Under the pieces are notes generated by a model. The model saw nothing but the letters and a program-made list of their open reading frames with translations, made no database searches and was not told the DNA's origin. Of a DNA stretch of 64,000 bases, positions 1-9,125 are shown piece by piece (position 1 is the stretch's first letter; each line of letters opens with the position of its first letter). The position numbers and the translations under genes were made by a program. This DNA is from Blattamonas nauphoetae. Lineage: Eukaryota > Preaxostyla > Oxymonadida. The DNA lies in the NCBI GenBank assembly GCA_033064195.1, contig JARBJD010000276.1, positions 1 through 64,000 on the forward strand, in the 5' to 3' direction.

Positions 1-297
1 ATAAGAAATATGCATCAAATTACTGACTGATTGGGTTTCCTCTGAACACAATGTTGATTGATTCTGCTGTTAGAGTACCTTCTTCACCAGCTGATTCTGC
101 TATCTGGAACCATAAACGTGAATGAAGTTGCATCTGTTGCTGCTCTTCTTCTCAAGCCTACTCTATCAACTGGCATGGTGAGGTTCACAAATGGAATTTT
201 CAAACTCTTGTGTTGCCGAACAACCAATGAAATCACCATTCACCATCATCATTTGATAAATTCAGGTGAGATGGTTGACATTGGGAAATTAGGAAAG

Positions 298-1486
298 TTA
301 GTCCAAGCATTTCAGATTGACCAATAGTGAGATTTTCTGAGACAGTACATTCATTTGGTCTATCGGGAATAAGCACATTAGATTCATGAGATTGTTGAGT
401 TTGATACTGATGTTTGATCTCACTCCCATGGCATTTGCTTTTGATTGAAATGATTGAGTGTCAATTCTTTCTGCTTTGAGCACATACAAAGTCTTTGAAT
501 ATGTGTTTATCAGCGATTGTTTTGTTGCTTCTGTCATTTCATATCCGTAGCAGATTGAAGAGGCTTTGTCCACAGATGAATTGAGAACTGTCGAAGTGGA
601 AGAAATGAAAAGAAATATGCTCGGTTGTTGATTGATTTGAAAACTCATTGTATTGGTTAACTGGATTTCCTATTTGGTAAATTCTTGAGTTAAAACGCTG
701 AATTCTCCGTCATGCATTAATTGCATTCGAGATTGACCTACTCATTCTGTGCCGATGTAGGACCAAGATCAGATGAATCTTGAAGTGATTTTCGAATGAC
801 AGTTGATGGTCGAATCGGACAATACACGAGTGAATCAGTTGTCAAATGAAATCTCAAACGAAGATTACCAAAGATTGAATTTGGATACTGATCAAAAGTA
901 CTCAGTGGAAGGAGATTCACAAAGGAATCCAGTGGAATCGTGTGGTGGTTGTATCTGTAAAGAGATCTCTTATATAATGGAGTGTAGTAGAATCCACAGA
1001 CTGTGATCCATTCTCTGAACATTTTCCCAAAGACTGTAGCATGCTTCATGTTTTTTCTTCTTGACTTGAATGTGATACAGAAATGACTCGTGAACATGAT
1101 TATTCTGAAGTGAATTGTCAATGATGTTTCCTTGACTATCAACGAGTCTCATATCTCGAATTGCATCTGATGATGATTTGAATCCGAAGAACATTCCATA
1201 CAATCCAGCTTCTTCAATCGGTGTTGTATCTCTTGGTTTAGTCACTGGTACAGTAATTGTGAGATCAATTCGTGACTCTTCGAAAAGTCAGTCACATCAT
1301 GGCCGTCATAACAATGGAACTTCAATCATCTCCTATTCTGCATGGCATGGGAGGATTTGTTGGATGCACTTCCTGAATTGAAAACTTGTGGTTCTGAATC
1401 CCATTGTTTCGGAGATACGATTGCACTTCGATTTGCTCAATTAGTGTCGATGTTGGTTTTGATTGATTTGCTCTTATGCTTCTCAT
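298..1486 (-). pseudogene. Polinton structural-type gene region, broken
   Basis: A minus-strand gene region between the ATG at 1486, preceded by the element's AT-rich start motif, and about 298. Recognisable pieces of polypeptide are present, for example one with the segment GLYGMFFGFKSS followed by beta-rich sequence. Position among capsid-type genes and beta-rich character suggest a virion component, but no family was recognised with certainty. It appears broken, with several breaks. Confidence 0.5.
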
Positions 1487-1490
1487 TTAT

Positions 1491-1505
1491 AGAAAAATAA
1501 AAATA
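1491..1505 (-). promoter_or_regulatory. Polinton start motif, gene at 1486
   Basis: Minus-strand TTTTTATTTTTCT ends a few bases before the ATG at 1486. One of ten such sites in this element. Confidence 0.6.
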
Positions 1506-1563
1506 CAATTCGTTGGCAAGACTTTTCAATTTGGGATAATTCCTAAATCTTTGTGCAACGCTT

Positions 1564-3377
1564 TCAGTGTGTGATTTGGATAATACTCAACAATAGGAAC
1601 GTCATTGTTGAATCGTAGACCCACCACGTTGTGGCAGTTGTTGCTAGAATCGGTGCTGGAGGATGAGTAAATGTTGTCATATCACCACCACTTTGACTTG
1701 GATTGTACACATTGTAGTATGTGTCAAGATTACCTTGATAAATTGGTTGTGATCTCAAAGTGACAGGAACATTCTGACCTTTGGAACTGATGGAATCATT
1801 ACAGTTTGTTGGACATCCACTTCTTTGTGTTGAGAAGCATAGAAGGAAGTCAGTATTGTCATGAATCGGACGCACTCTTGTCATTGTTTCATTTGGATAA
1901 TTCATATCATTTCTGAGTTTATCTTCAACGAGAGAATCTGTTAATGATCGCTCCAAATCATCAGGTACAGCTAGGTATGAATCAAGATTGAGAGTTGAAT
2001 GCGAACTGATAAAGCGAGCTCCAATAGTGGTTGTCGGATTATCCGGATAGTATTTGTTGAGTAGATTCACACGAAGATCCTTCTGCATTGGATTGTGGAA
2101 ACAGGTGACTTCATTATCGTAGTGACGAAACAGTAACATAATATCCTTTGCATTAGTGAGAACCATTTGTTGAGTACAATCAATTCCTTGTGCTGTCGGG
2201 TCTTCTGAAATGGATAGAATGATATTCTCTCTGCTGGGATCGTTCCTGGACGATTTGTGTACATCTTCCTGAGACTCTCTTTCGCGATTTCTTTCATTTT
2301 GTATCCAGCACTCATGCAATAAACGTCATCAACGCGATAATCAGTGATGTTTAGAGAAATGTACTGATCTACATATTCTGGTTCAGTAGCTACCACGCCA
2401 GCGGAATTAAAGTAGATGTCTTGAGTCACTGTTGGTTGCAGAAATGATTGACCAATCCTGAACGAAATTCTTTGTGCATGATGTGACAAGATTGTTCAGA
2501 AAGAATGGACGATGTTTATGCAATCGGCAATTGATGTTTTAATTGGCGGTGCTGCTTTAGTCCTTACATTTGATGATAGAGTATTTTTGAAAGTCAGTTC
2601 AGGATTAACTGGACAACAAACGAATGCATTCTCATTGATGTATACACTCAATTTCAAATCACCGAAGACTTGTAGTCAGTCATTCCTGAGAAAATGAAGA
2701 TCTTCAAGGTTGATTGACACACGAATCGGTACGTCAATGGTGTCTTTGAAAACACCAGCGCCAGACGTTGTTGTGAAATCCGATAGTGGAATGTACACCC
2801 CGGCAACCGATTCATCGTGATTCCAAGCATTTTGCCACGGCGTATGAGAGTGTTTTCCGATTCTCCAATTGACTCTTCGGTTTGATCATATTGTAGATGT
2901 GAGACTCCATTGAGACATCATTGTTTGCTGTGCGAGTGATTCTTTGATTGTTGTGAAGAACTGTGAATCTACTAAAGATGGATGCAGAATGTTTGGAGTC
3001 CAACAAAGATGAACATTCTCTCATTCATGAACGATCCAACTTTTCCAGCTGTAGTTTGCCAATTGTTGACTTTCAATGTCGCTGTCATAGTGAAAGTAAT
3101 GAATGAATCATCGATTTGACAAATATCCTGATTACCAGTGAGTGGAATGATGATCTCTTGTCCTTTGTAGAATCTTGAATTCTCCGATGGTTTCAATTCT
3201 TCGATCGAAGTACAGTGTGCGCCATCGTTCAATAGGAAATTGACATGATGTTCTGACATTAGTTGCTGTTGGATTTGACCAATATCATCTCTGGTGTACT
3301 TTATTGATCCGGTGCTGTTTCCAGTCAATGTTGATGCTCCATGTCTTTTGTTTGTCAGATGAGTAATGTGAGTTCAT
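1564..3377 (-). pseudogene. Polinton capsid-protein region (possible major capsid protein), broken
   Basis: A minus-strand gene region starting at the ATG at 3377, directly downstream of the shared AT-rich start motif. The pieces are rich in predicted beta strands (for example EIIIPLTGNQDICQIDD near its N terminus). Its length of about 600 codons matches the double jelly-roll major capsid protein of Polintons, and it lies in the expected cluster with the ATPase. The assignment as major capsid protein is an inference from size, strand pattern and neighbourhood. Several breaks are present. Confidence 0.55.
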
Positions 3378-3380
3378 TTT

Positions 3381-3394
3381 ATCAAAAATAAAAA
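3381..3394 (-). promoter_or_regulatory. Polinton start motif, gene at 3377
   Basis: Minus-strand TTTTTATTTTTGAT lies directly before the ATG at 3377. Confidence 0.6.
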
Positions 3395-3455
3395 GTCCTT
3401 TTACTTATTTCCTTTTCAACTTCGTTTCGCTTTCGGTTTCAACTTTCTTCCAGTC

Positions 3456-3699
3456 TCAGTATTTCACCTCTGAGTTTGTTTTGAGTGAACCATTTCCTTC
3501 ATTAATTGCTTGCTCATATTGTGCCATCTTTTCTGCATGGATTTGCTGATCCGATTTCACATCTGGTATCATCTCCACTCCTGTCTGTGCAATCTTGGAA
3601 ATCACTGGTCCAACAAAGGGATGAGATTCAAAATGGAGCTCCAATTCTGAGAATGGTTTTGCCGACTCCTGCTAATTTTGATAACCAACCTGGTGCCAT
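3456..3699 (-). pseudogene. Small Polinton gene, possible minor virion protein
   Basis: A short minus-strand gene whose ATG at 3699 follows the shared start motif. The N terminus reads MAPGWLSKLAGVGK, a glycine-rich, amphipathic start like those of small membrane-active minor capsid proteins. Its neighbour at 4105 also begins MAPG. Function is not established, and the reading frame does not look fully open. Confidence 0.4.
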
Positions 3700-3702
3700 T
3701 TT

Positions 3703-3716
3703 ACTAAAAATAAAAA
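3703..3716 (-). promoter_or_regulatory. Polinton start motif, gene at 3699
   Basis: Minus-strand TTTTTATTTTTAGT lies directly before the ATG at 3699. Confidence 0.6.
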
Positions 3717-3744
3717 CTAGATTCACTTATTTTTTATAAACCTT

Positions 3745-4105
3745 TGAATTGAATCTTTGAATTTGACGATTGTGGTATGTCATCATTGGAGTATCGAGCA
3801 TTTCGTGGCGGTTCATAATCTCTCATCCTGTGAGGGTTCGAAGCCTCATGAGACAATCATTTGATCTTTGATCTGAGATGTCCTGTCGTTGTGGCTTTTG
3901 TGACTGATTCATTACCTTGCTTTGTTGATAGGAGTCCATCATTCCTCCTAATCCTTGAAGAATTCCTCCGCAGTTTGTCCAAATTTACTGTTGGTTTGTG
4001 ACAGCAATCCACCTCCGACTTGAAGTAATGAGGGTGCTAATGGTTTGATGAATTGAAAGAATTGTTTGCCGATATTTTGAGTTTGTTGAAACTTCCTGGT
4101 GCCAT
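3745..4105 (-). pseudogene. Small Polinton gene, possible minor virion protein, broken
   Basis: A short minus-strand gene region with its ATG at 4105 immediately after the shared AT-rich start motif. The N terminus begins MAPGSFNKL, and a glycine-rich hydrophobic stretch can be seen in the region. The resemblance to the gene at 3699 (same MAPG start, same size, adjacent) suggests a related pair. It looks broken and no function is assigned. The left limit is approximate. Confidence 0.35.
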
Positions 4106-4108
4106 TTT

Positions 4109-4124
4109 AGTAAAAATAAAAAAT
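4109..4124 (-). promoter_or_regulatory. Polinton start motif, gene at 4105
   Basis: Minus-strand TTTTTTATTTTTACT lies directly before the ATG at 4105. Confidence 0.6.
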
Positions 4125-4125
4125 C

Positions 4126-4755
4126 TTATTTGTTAAAATCAAATGATTCGTTATTCAATCTAACGGGGATTGCCTTCGTCAATGAAATGCCATAGTTGAG
4201 GATGGTGTTGTAAGCTTCGTTGTAAGCGATACTCATATCTTTTCCTCCAACAAGGATCTTGAAAATGGTTCGAAAGATTGGGAGAGAATTAATGCATGAA
4301 CATTTTGTTGACAAATCATCCAATTCGATCACGACATCGATTATTCCTGTCAGTGTCGCAATCAGTGCACATAAATCACTTTGGTTTGTGATCAGTTTCT
4401 TCGATGGTTCAATGAGATTATTCAATAATTTCTTTTCACATGCAAATGCATTCTTGTAGACAAGCAGTAGTTGATCTTTGAATGCTGAAATATTTGATGT
4501 GTACTCACGAAGCGGAATTGAGCGGCTTTGGATTGGTGCTGATGGATAAACATCTGCCATTGGTGGCGGGTCATATTTATCTCGTTCATTAGTGACTACA
4601 GGTTCAGAGCCAACCCGATCCATCTCCATCTTTGACCCTCTATTATCTACACCGGCTTTGCTTCGATCTTCGATGATGACATTGTTGGTGATTGACGTTG
4701 GTACTGAAGAAGAACTCGTATGTTTCGTAAATTGACAACTGAGAATTGGTTGCAT
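4126..4755 (-). CDS. Polinton hypothetical protein, about 209 aa
   Basis: An open frame whose first ATG is at 4755, 8 bases from the shared AT-rich start motif. A longer reading begins at a GTG at 4758, but ATG is preferred in a eukaryote. The N-terminal half is polar and proline/serine-rich (PPPMADVYPSAPIQ). The C-terminal half is helical and hydrophobic, with leucine-rich stretches and a CSC pair. I do not recognise a family. Its place between the small virion-type genes and the ATPase suggests a structural or assembly role, which is inference only. Confidence 0.55.
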   Translation of the reverse strand: MQPILSCQFTKHTSSSSVPTSITNNVIIEDRSKAGVDNRGSKMEMDRVGSEPVVTNERDKYDPPPMADVYPSAPIQSRSIPLREYTSNISAFKDQLLLVYKNAFACEKKLLNNLIEPSKKLITNQSDLCALIATLTGIIDVVIELDDLSTKCSCINSLPIFRTIFKILVGGKDMSIAYNEAYNTILNYGISLTKAIPVRLNNESFDFNK

Positions 4756-4762
4756 CACTTTC

Positions 4763-4777
4763 TATAAAAATAAAAAT
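4763..4777 (-). promoter_or_regulatory. Polinton start motif, gene at 4755
   Basis: Minus-strand TTTTTATTTTTATA sits about 8 bases before the ATG at 4755, which supports that start over the upstream GTG. Confidence 0.6.
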
Positions 4778-4789
4778 TGAGATTACGTT

Positions 4790-5755
4790 TTAATTAACTG
4801 CTTCCTCCCATGGTCTTGACCAAATGTGCGTATTGAGCATATTCAGGCATGTAATCCTTTGGAATCTACCGATGTCTTCAGTTCTTGTTTGATATGCTTC
4901 ACGCGTCAGTTGATTCACAAGTGTTGAGATGTCAGTAGTATGTCGACCCAGGAAAGTATTCAAATCTTCTGTGCTCTCAATGATTTCGAGAAACTGTGGA
5001 TGAATCTGTTCCTTAAAAGCTTTTCTTGTTTTTAATCTCTGATGATCTGAATTTGAACTAATGAATCCTTCAACATTGTCTTCAAGCCATTGATCCCACA
5101 TCCGCGCCGCAACTTTTGATTGAATGGAATTGAAAACCATATTATCCAACACATTGCTGCTGACATCTGCAGGGTGTTCTCGACTTGCACGATATACCTT
5201 CAAAGTTTCATTCATGAATGCACCAACGGCTTTCTTCATGATTGCATAAGGTTGTTTTGATCGTTGTTCTTGCATTTCTGAGTAACTAATGTCGTGATAT
5301 GTTGAGGGTACTTCATATGTACCAGTTTTGAGAAAATTCTGATGGACAGCTTTGATTTTTCTTCCGTTATCTTGACGAAATTGTGAATATGATGTCTGAC
5401 GACGTGAATCTGGTGTTGGATTCATTGAATAATATGTTTCGATGACAGGTCGACTGTGATACGGTGCAAGCATGAAACCATTGGCGGCAATCAGATCTTT
5501 TGTCTCTTTGTCGTAGACCATCACATCAGGAACATTACCATATTTTTCTATTTTACTTCCCAATTGTGTCCAGTTCGTTCAATATATTCCAATGCCGATG
5601 GATAACTACTGAGTGCAGAATTGAATTTTGTGCGAATGTCATCATCAGCAAAGATTTGTTTCATCGCATCTCTGGTTGCCTGTTCATATCTCATTTTCGG
5701 TCTCTTCGCCTGTGCTTTTCTTTTGTGGTGGATTGAACTTTATCTTTTCAGTCAT
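4790..5755 (-). CDS. Polinton hypothetical protein next to the ATPase
   Basis: A minus-strand gene region divergent from the ATPase. A 257-residue open frame covers 4790-5563, and the gene start marked by the shared motif is the ATG at 5755. The visible protein is charged and mostly helical (for example QLTREAYQTRTEDIGRFQR) with aromatic-rich N-terminal parts. No family was recognised. Position next to the packaging ATPase fits a minor capsid or assembly factor by analogy with other Polintons. The region may contain one or two breaks. Confidence 0.45.
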
Positions 5756-5766
5756 GTTGTTTTCAT

Positions 5767-5780
5767 ACAAAATAAAAAAA
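5767..5780 (-). promoter_or_regulatory. Polinton start motif, gene at 5755
   Basis: Minus-strand TTTTTTTATTTTGT lies about 11 bases before the ATG at 5755, in the divergent region shared with the ATPase gene. Confidence 0.5.
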
Positions 5781-5808
5781 TGAAAACTACACAAACAAGT
5801 TGTGCGTT

Positions 5809-5829
5809 AACGGATTCAGTGAATCCGTT
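5809..5829. promoter_or_regulatory. Perfect 10-bp inverted repeat in divergent promoter
   Basis: AACGGATTCA, one central G, then TGAATCCGTT. It lies between the divergent starts at 5755 and 5842, so it could be a dimeric protein site controlling the ATPase gene. The role is inference. Confidence 0.45.
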
Positions 5830-5841
5830 TAACTATTTTAA

Positions 5842-6705
5842 ATGCAGATAAATCATAAAATGAAAAGATCAACACCATCTCTTACAGCATACGTGAATGC
5901 AAAATTAAGTGAATCATCAAACAGAAATGTTTCTCATGAAGTCCAATCACAGATTCATCCAGACTTGAATTTCAATCGCAACAGTGTCAATGTCCTCGTT
6001 GGAAACAGAGGAAGTGGAAAGACATTCAATGCTCTTCGAGAGGTTGCCAAACTACAGAGCGTTAATGTCAGGAATGAACTGTTTCATTTGTTTGTCTTCG
6101 TCACTGATAAGAACATTGATCCAACATTCGACAAATTCAAACCAATATTGAACGTTCCTTATGTCAAAGTCAAATACGATGAAGCACTACCATTTCTCTT
6201 GGAACTCTCTCAATCAAAAGCTGCATACGAAGAAATCATTGACAATCAATGGCAGAACAGAATCACAGATGAATGCAGAGAGAATCTCTTTGACTCACTT
6301 TACATTGATGACTTCTCAGTGAAGAATCTCCAAACGATTATCCTCCTTGATGACTGTCGTAGAATCCTAGGTGAACGGAGAACATCCAAAAATAGAATGA
6401 CAATGATGGACTTATTATTGGAGAATCGACAACCGAAATTCACATTCTTTCTGACGATGCATGAGCTCTTCAGTTTGTCAGCAGACATGAAGTCTAATAT
6501 CGATTCAATGTGGATCTTTGGAGGATTCAACAAAGAACGAATCAGTCGAGTCTATCCTCAATTGAACTCACCAATTGACATTCGACACTTCTGGAATGTC
6601 TATCAACGAAAACAGAAATGTGAAGCAATCATTCTTCGATACAATACGGATGGAGTTGCACTGACTGAGATCAACAAAGATGGTGCTTGCCTACGAGTCC
6701 GTTAA
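5842..6705 (+). CDS. Polinton packaging ATPase (FtsK/HerA-type, A32-like)
   Basis: An 287-residue ATPase expected to pump the element's DNA into virions. Walker A is visible as GNRGSGKT at about residues 54-61, and Walker B as TIILLDD at about 164-170. The size fits A32-like ATPases of Polintons and related viruses. It is the only plus-strand gene of the element in this window. The first ATG is at 5842, and a second at 5860 is equally possible. A perfect inverted repeat (5809-5829) sits between it and the divergent gene starting at 5755. Its 3' end overlaps the end of the convergent gene at 6691 by 15 bases. The frame is fully open. Confidence 0.9.
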   Translation: MQINHKMKRSTPSLTAYVNAKLSESSNRNVSHEVQSQIHPDLNFNRNSVNVLVGNRGSGKTFNALREVAKLQSVNVRNELFHLFVFVTDKNIDPTFDKFKPILNVPYVKVKYDEALPFLLELSQSKAAYEEIIDNQWQNRITDECRENLFDSLYIDDFSVKNLQTIILLDDCRRILGERRTSKNRMTMMDLLLENRQPKFTFFLTMHELFSLSADMKSNIDSMWIFGGFNKERISRVYPQLNSPIDIRHFWNVYQRKQKCEAIILRYNTDGVALTEINKDGACLRVR

Positions 6706-7035
6706 TTCCTGAATAAGATTGCCAATTGTCTCGTCAAGACTTCGAAGCCTCATCCTGAAACTATCAGTTAACGTTCGTATTGATTCTTCAATGTCTGATA
6801 ATCTCTGATCAATCGAGGATTCACCTATGCTTTCATGACTTGATTTCCTAAGTGCTATCTCACCTCTTATTTTTGTGATTCTGTATCCATCAATTTGAAT
6901 CATCCGATTTAGTTTTTGAGTCGTCAATTCATTCAATTCCTTTCTGTTCTTTTCCAAATATCTCTGAAAGTCGTGAATGTTTGTGAACTCTTTCTGTTCA
7001 GGATCAAACGGTTCTAATATTTTCAGTGATGTCAT
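6691..7035 (-). CDS. Polinton small coiled-coil protein
   Basis: A 114-residue protein, highly charged and helical, with heptad-like leucine/isoleucine spacing (RLSDIEESIRTLTDSFRMRL). It is probably coiled-coil over most of its length. The ATG at 7035 follows the shared start motif. It overlaps the end of the convergent ATPase gene by 15 bases and precedes the integrase stop by 36 bases. No family was recognised. A scaffold or DNA-associated role is possible but not shown. Confidence 0.6.
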   Translation of the reverse strand: MTSLKILEPFDPEQKEFTNIHDFQRYLEKNRKELNELTTQKLNRMIQIDGYRITKIRGEIALRKSSHESIGESSIDQRLSDIEESIRTLTDSFRMRLRSLDETIGNLIQELTDS

Positions 7036-7040
7036 TTCAC

Positions 7041-7051
7041 TGAAATAAAAA
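7041..7051 (-). promoter_or_regulatory. Polinton start motif, gene at 7035
   Basis: Minus-strand TTTTTATTTCA, a shortened version of the motif, lies directly before the ATG at 7035. Confidence 0.5.
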
Positions 7052-7071
7052 CTTCTGAAACAATTTCGAAA

Positions 7072-9063
7072 CTACACCAAATTAAATTCATGAATGAACT
7101 CTGGTGACAAATCATCGACGGAAGCAGCGTGATATTTCGTGTGTTGAATAGGAACGTACACCACATTCGACAAACTGGTGAGTCCATTCAGTAATGATGC
7201 CACGACATTGCCGTGTTTGTATTCGATGAATTGTCCCACAAATTGAAACTGCCTTCGCTTCTTCTGAAACTTGGCAGCAGTTTTGTTTAAATCTAGATGA
7301 ATCAACAATATATTTCCTGGTTTGTATCGCCATAGTAGTTGTGTCGTCTGTTGTCGTTGGATGTTCTTCAATTGTTCTTCACAACTGGAGATGTACAGTG
7401 CTTCAATTTCACGATTGTTTTGTGCTTGCTGTGGAGTGAACTTGTTCCAGTACGCTCGATGTGGAGTCACGTTGTAATAGTTCACCATCTGATTCATCAA
7501 TGAATGATTTGCCATCTGTGTCGCATTGTCTTGGAATCCATCCCTGATTGTCCTGATCACTCGATCGACAATTCGATTATGATTTGTGAATGGTGAGCTT
7601 GTGAAATATGTACTGACTTTCTGTTGCTTAAAATACGTTGATGCTTCTCCACTAGTCCAAGCAGATTCTCCATCACCACGAATGTTGTTGACATGAACTC
7701 CACGATGATGAATGAGATCGTTGATTGCCGTCTTGACTTTGCTCCATGATTTGTCCAGTACAGGAATTACTATTAAGTATTTGGTGTTGATATTAATGGC
7801 AAAGAGGTAGATCTGCAGTACTGTTTTCGACGTTGGTGACTGAATGAAAACGAGATCAATTTCCCAGGATCCTGACTTCGGTGAGAAATAGGGTCGATCA
7901 CAATTCTGAGGAACCTTTCTGTCTGATGTCTGGTGTGGATCACCATTGATTGCCTTCGACATGAACTGCATTTTTGATCGAAAAGGATATGATATTTTTT
8001 CCACCGGTCTTGCTGTCTTCGGCAATCCATTGGCGATATTTGCTCGTTGTTTTTCCCGTAAGTTCATTGTTTGTTTTGGATTTGCTAGAGTCCATCTGTG
8101 AACATATTCATCGTACCAATCTTGAAATGATCGTCCACCATATGGGATTTGTTTGGGATGAGCAAGAATGAAATCTGTGTCATCACTATCAACAGCTCTG
8201 GGTATGTGTGATAAAATAAACAAGTCACGATTCATCATCTTCGAATCGACAATCTGTTTTGAAATGAATTGTTCCATTCGCTGTTGATTATCCATGATTG
8301 AATTCTCAGCTTTGATCTGTTCATCTTCTGAATTGTCTTTTTGTTGATGATCAAATAATCCTTTCATCACTTCCAATTTATCAAGGACTTGACGAGTGGT
8401 TAATTCCGATCGTGTCACCTCTGATGGATTCATTGACACGATGTCCGGCACCTGTGAAATCGTCAGAAATATATCTTCGTTAAATCTTCTTTCCCTTGCT
8501 GGAAAATCATGATGTGATTGTCTCGCCTCTGCGAGGCTTCGATCCCGACTGGGGTCGAGTTTCAAACGTCTCTTCTTCCCAGGTCTGATTGATGACAATG
8601 TGGAACTATCTTGCCTTTGCAAGGCATCAAACCCGACAGGGGTCGAGTCTCGCCTTTGCAAGGCTTCGATCTCTCGGTGAGAGTTGGACATTTCCTCTGG
8701 AATTGTCGAAGGTCTTGCCGGTTGTCCAAAATGGATTTGATTGACTTCATAGTAAAATTGTTGATAAGCTTGATATGCTCGTTCAGCGGTGATCTCGTCT
8801 ATCTGTTTTCCTGTGAATCCGTTTACAAACAATTGAACAACTCTCCTTCCATCAGCAAGTGACAAATTTGGAGATAGATCTCCCGTCAACCAATCATTAA
8901 AATATGTGTAATCATCTGCATCATTCTCTCTCCATCCATCTTTGGTATGATAGACGGGCAAAATTTGAGTCGGATCATTTCTGACATTGCTTATTGAGCT
9001 TCGACGGTGTTGTGTGTGGGTAGCAAGGTTTTTGACAATTGCAATGATTTTGGAATCATCCAT
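7072..9063 (-). CDS. Polinton retroviral-type integrase
   Basis: A 663-residue DDE-type integrase that would insert the element. The C-terminal half contains an RNase H-like catalytic core beginning at the WEIDLVF strand, with the second acidic motif in IRGDGESAW and an integrase-like helix around NRIVDRVIRTIRD. A basic beta-rich tail (KPGNILLIHLDLNK) follows, as in the SH3/chromo-like C termini of these enzymes. The N-terminal half is long and polar and contains a short duplicated segment (ALQRRDS / ALQRQDS). The ATG at 9063 lies next to the shared start motif. The frame is long and open. Confidence 0.88.
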   Translation of the reverse strand: MDDSKIIAIVKNLATHTQHRRSSISNVRNDPTQILPVYHTKDGWRENDADDYTYFNDWLTGDLSPNLSLADGRRVVQLFVNGFTGKQIDEITAERAYQAYQQFYYEVNQIHFGQPARPSTIPEEMSNSHREIEALQRRDSTPVGFDALQRQDSSTLSSIRPGKKRRLKLDPSRDRSLAEARQSHHDFPARERRFNEDIFLTISQVPDIVSMNPSEVTRSELTTRQVLDKLEVMKGLFDHQQKDNSEDEQIKAENSIMDNQQRMEQFISKQIVDSKMMNRDLFILSHIPRAVDSDDTDFILAHPKQIPYGGRSFQDWYDEYVHRWTLANPKQTMNLREKQRANIANGLPKTARPVEKISYPFRSKMQFMSKAINGDPHQTSDRKVPQNCDRPYFSPKSGSWEIDLVFIQSPTSKTVLQIYLFAININTKYLIVIPVLDKSWSKVKTAINDLIHHRGVHVNNIRGDGESAWTSGEASTYFKQQKVSTYFTSSPFTNHNRIVDRVIRTIRDGFQDNATQMANHSLMNQMVNYYNVTPHRAYWNKFTPQQAQNNREIEALYISSCEEQLKNIQRQQTTQLLWRYKPGNILLIHLDLNKTAAKFQKKRRQFQFVGQFIEYKHGNVVASLLNGLTSLSNVVYVPIQHTKYHAASVDDLSPEFIHEFNLV

Positions 9064-9067
9064 TTCT

Positions 9068-9078
9068 ACAAAAATAAA
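9068..9078 (-). promoter_or_regulatory. Polinton start motif, integrase gene
   Basis: Minus-strand TTTATTTTTGT lies 4 bases before the integrase ATG at 9063. Confidence 0.55.
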
Positions 9079-9125
9079 GTTTGGAATTATTTGAAACTAA
9101 GAACGTAGTTCTTCGTCTGAGCCCC

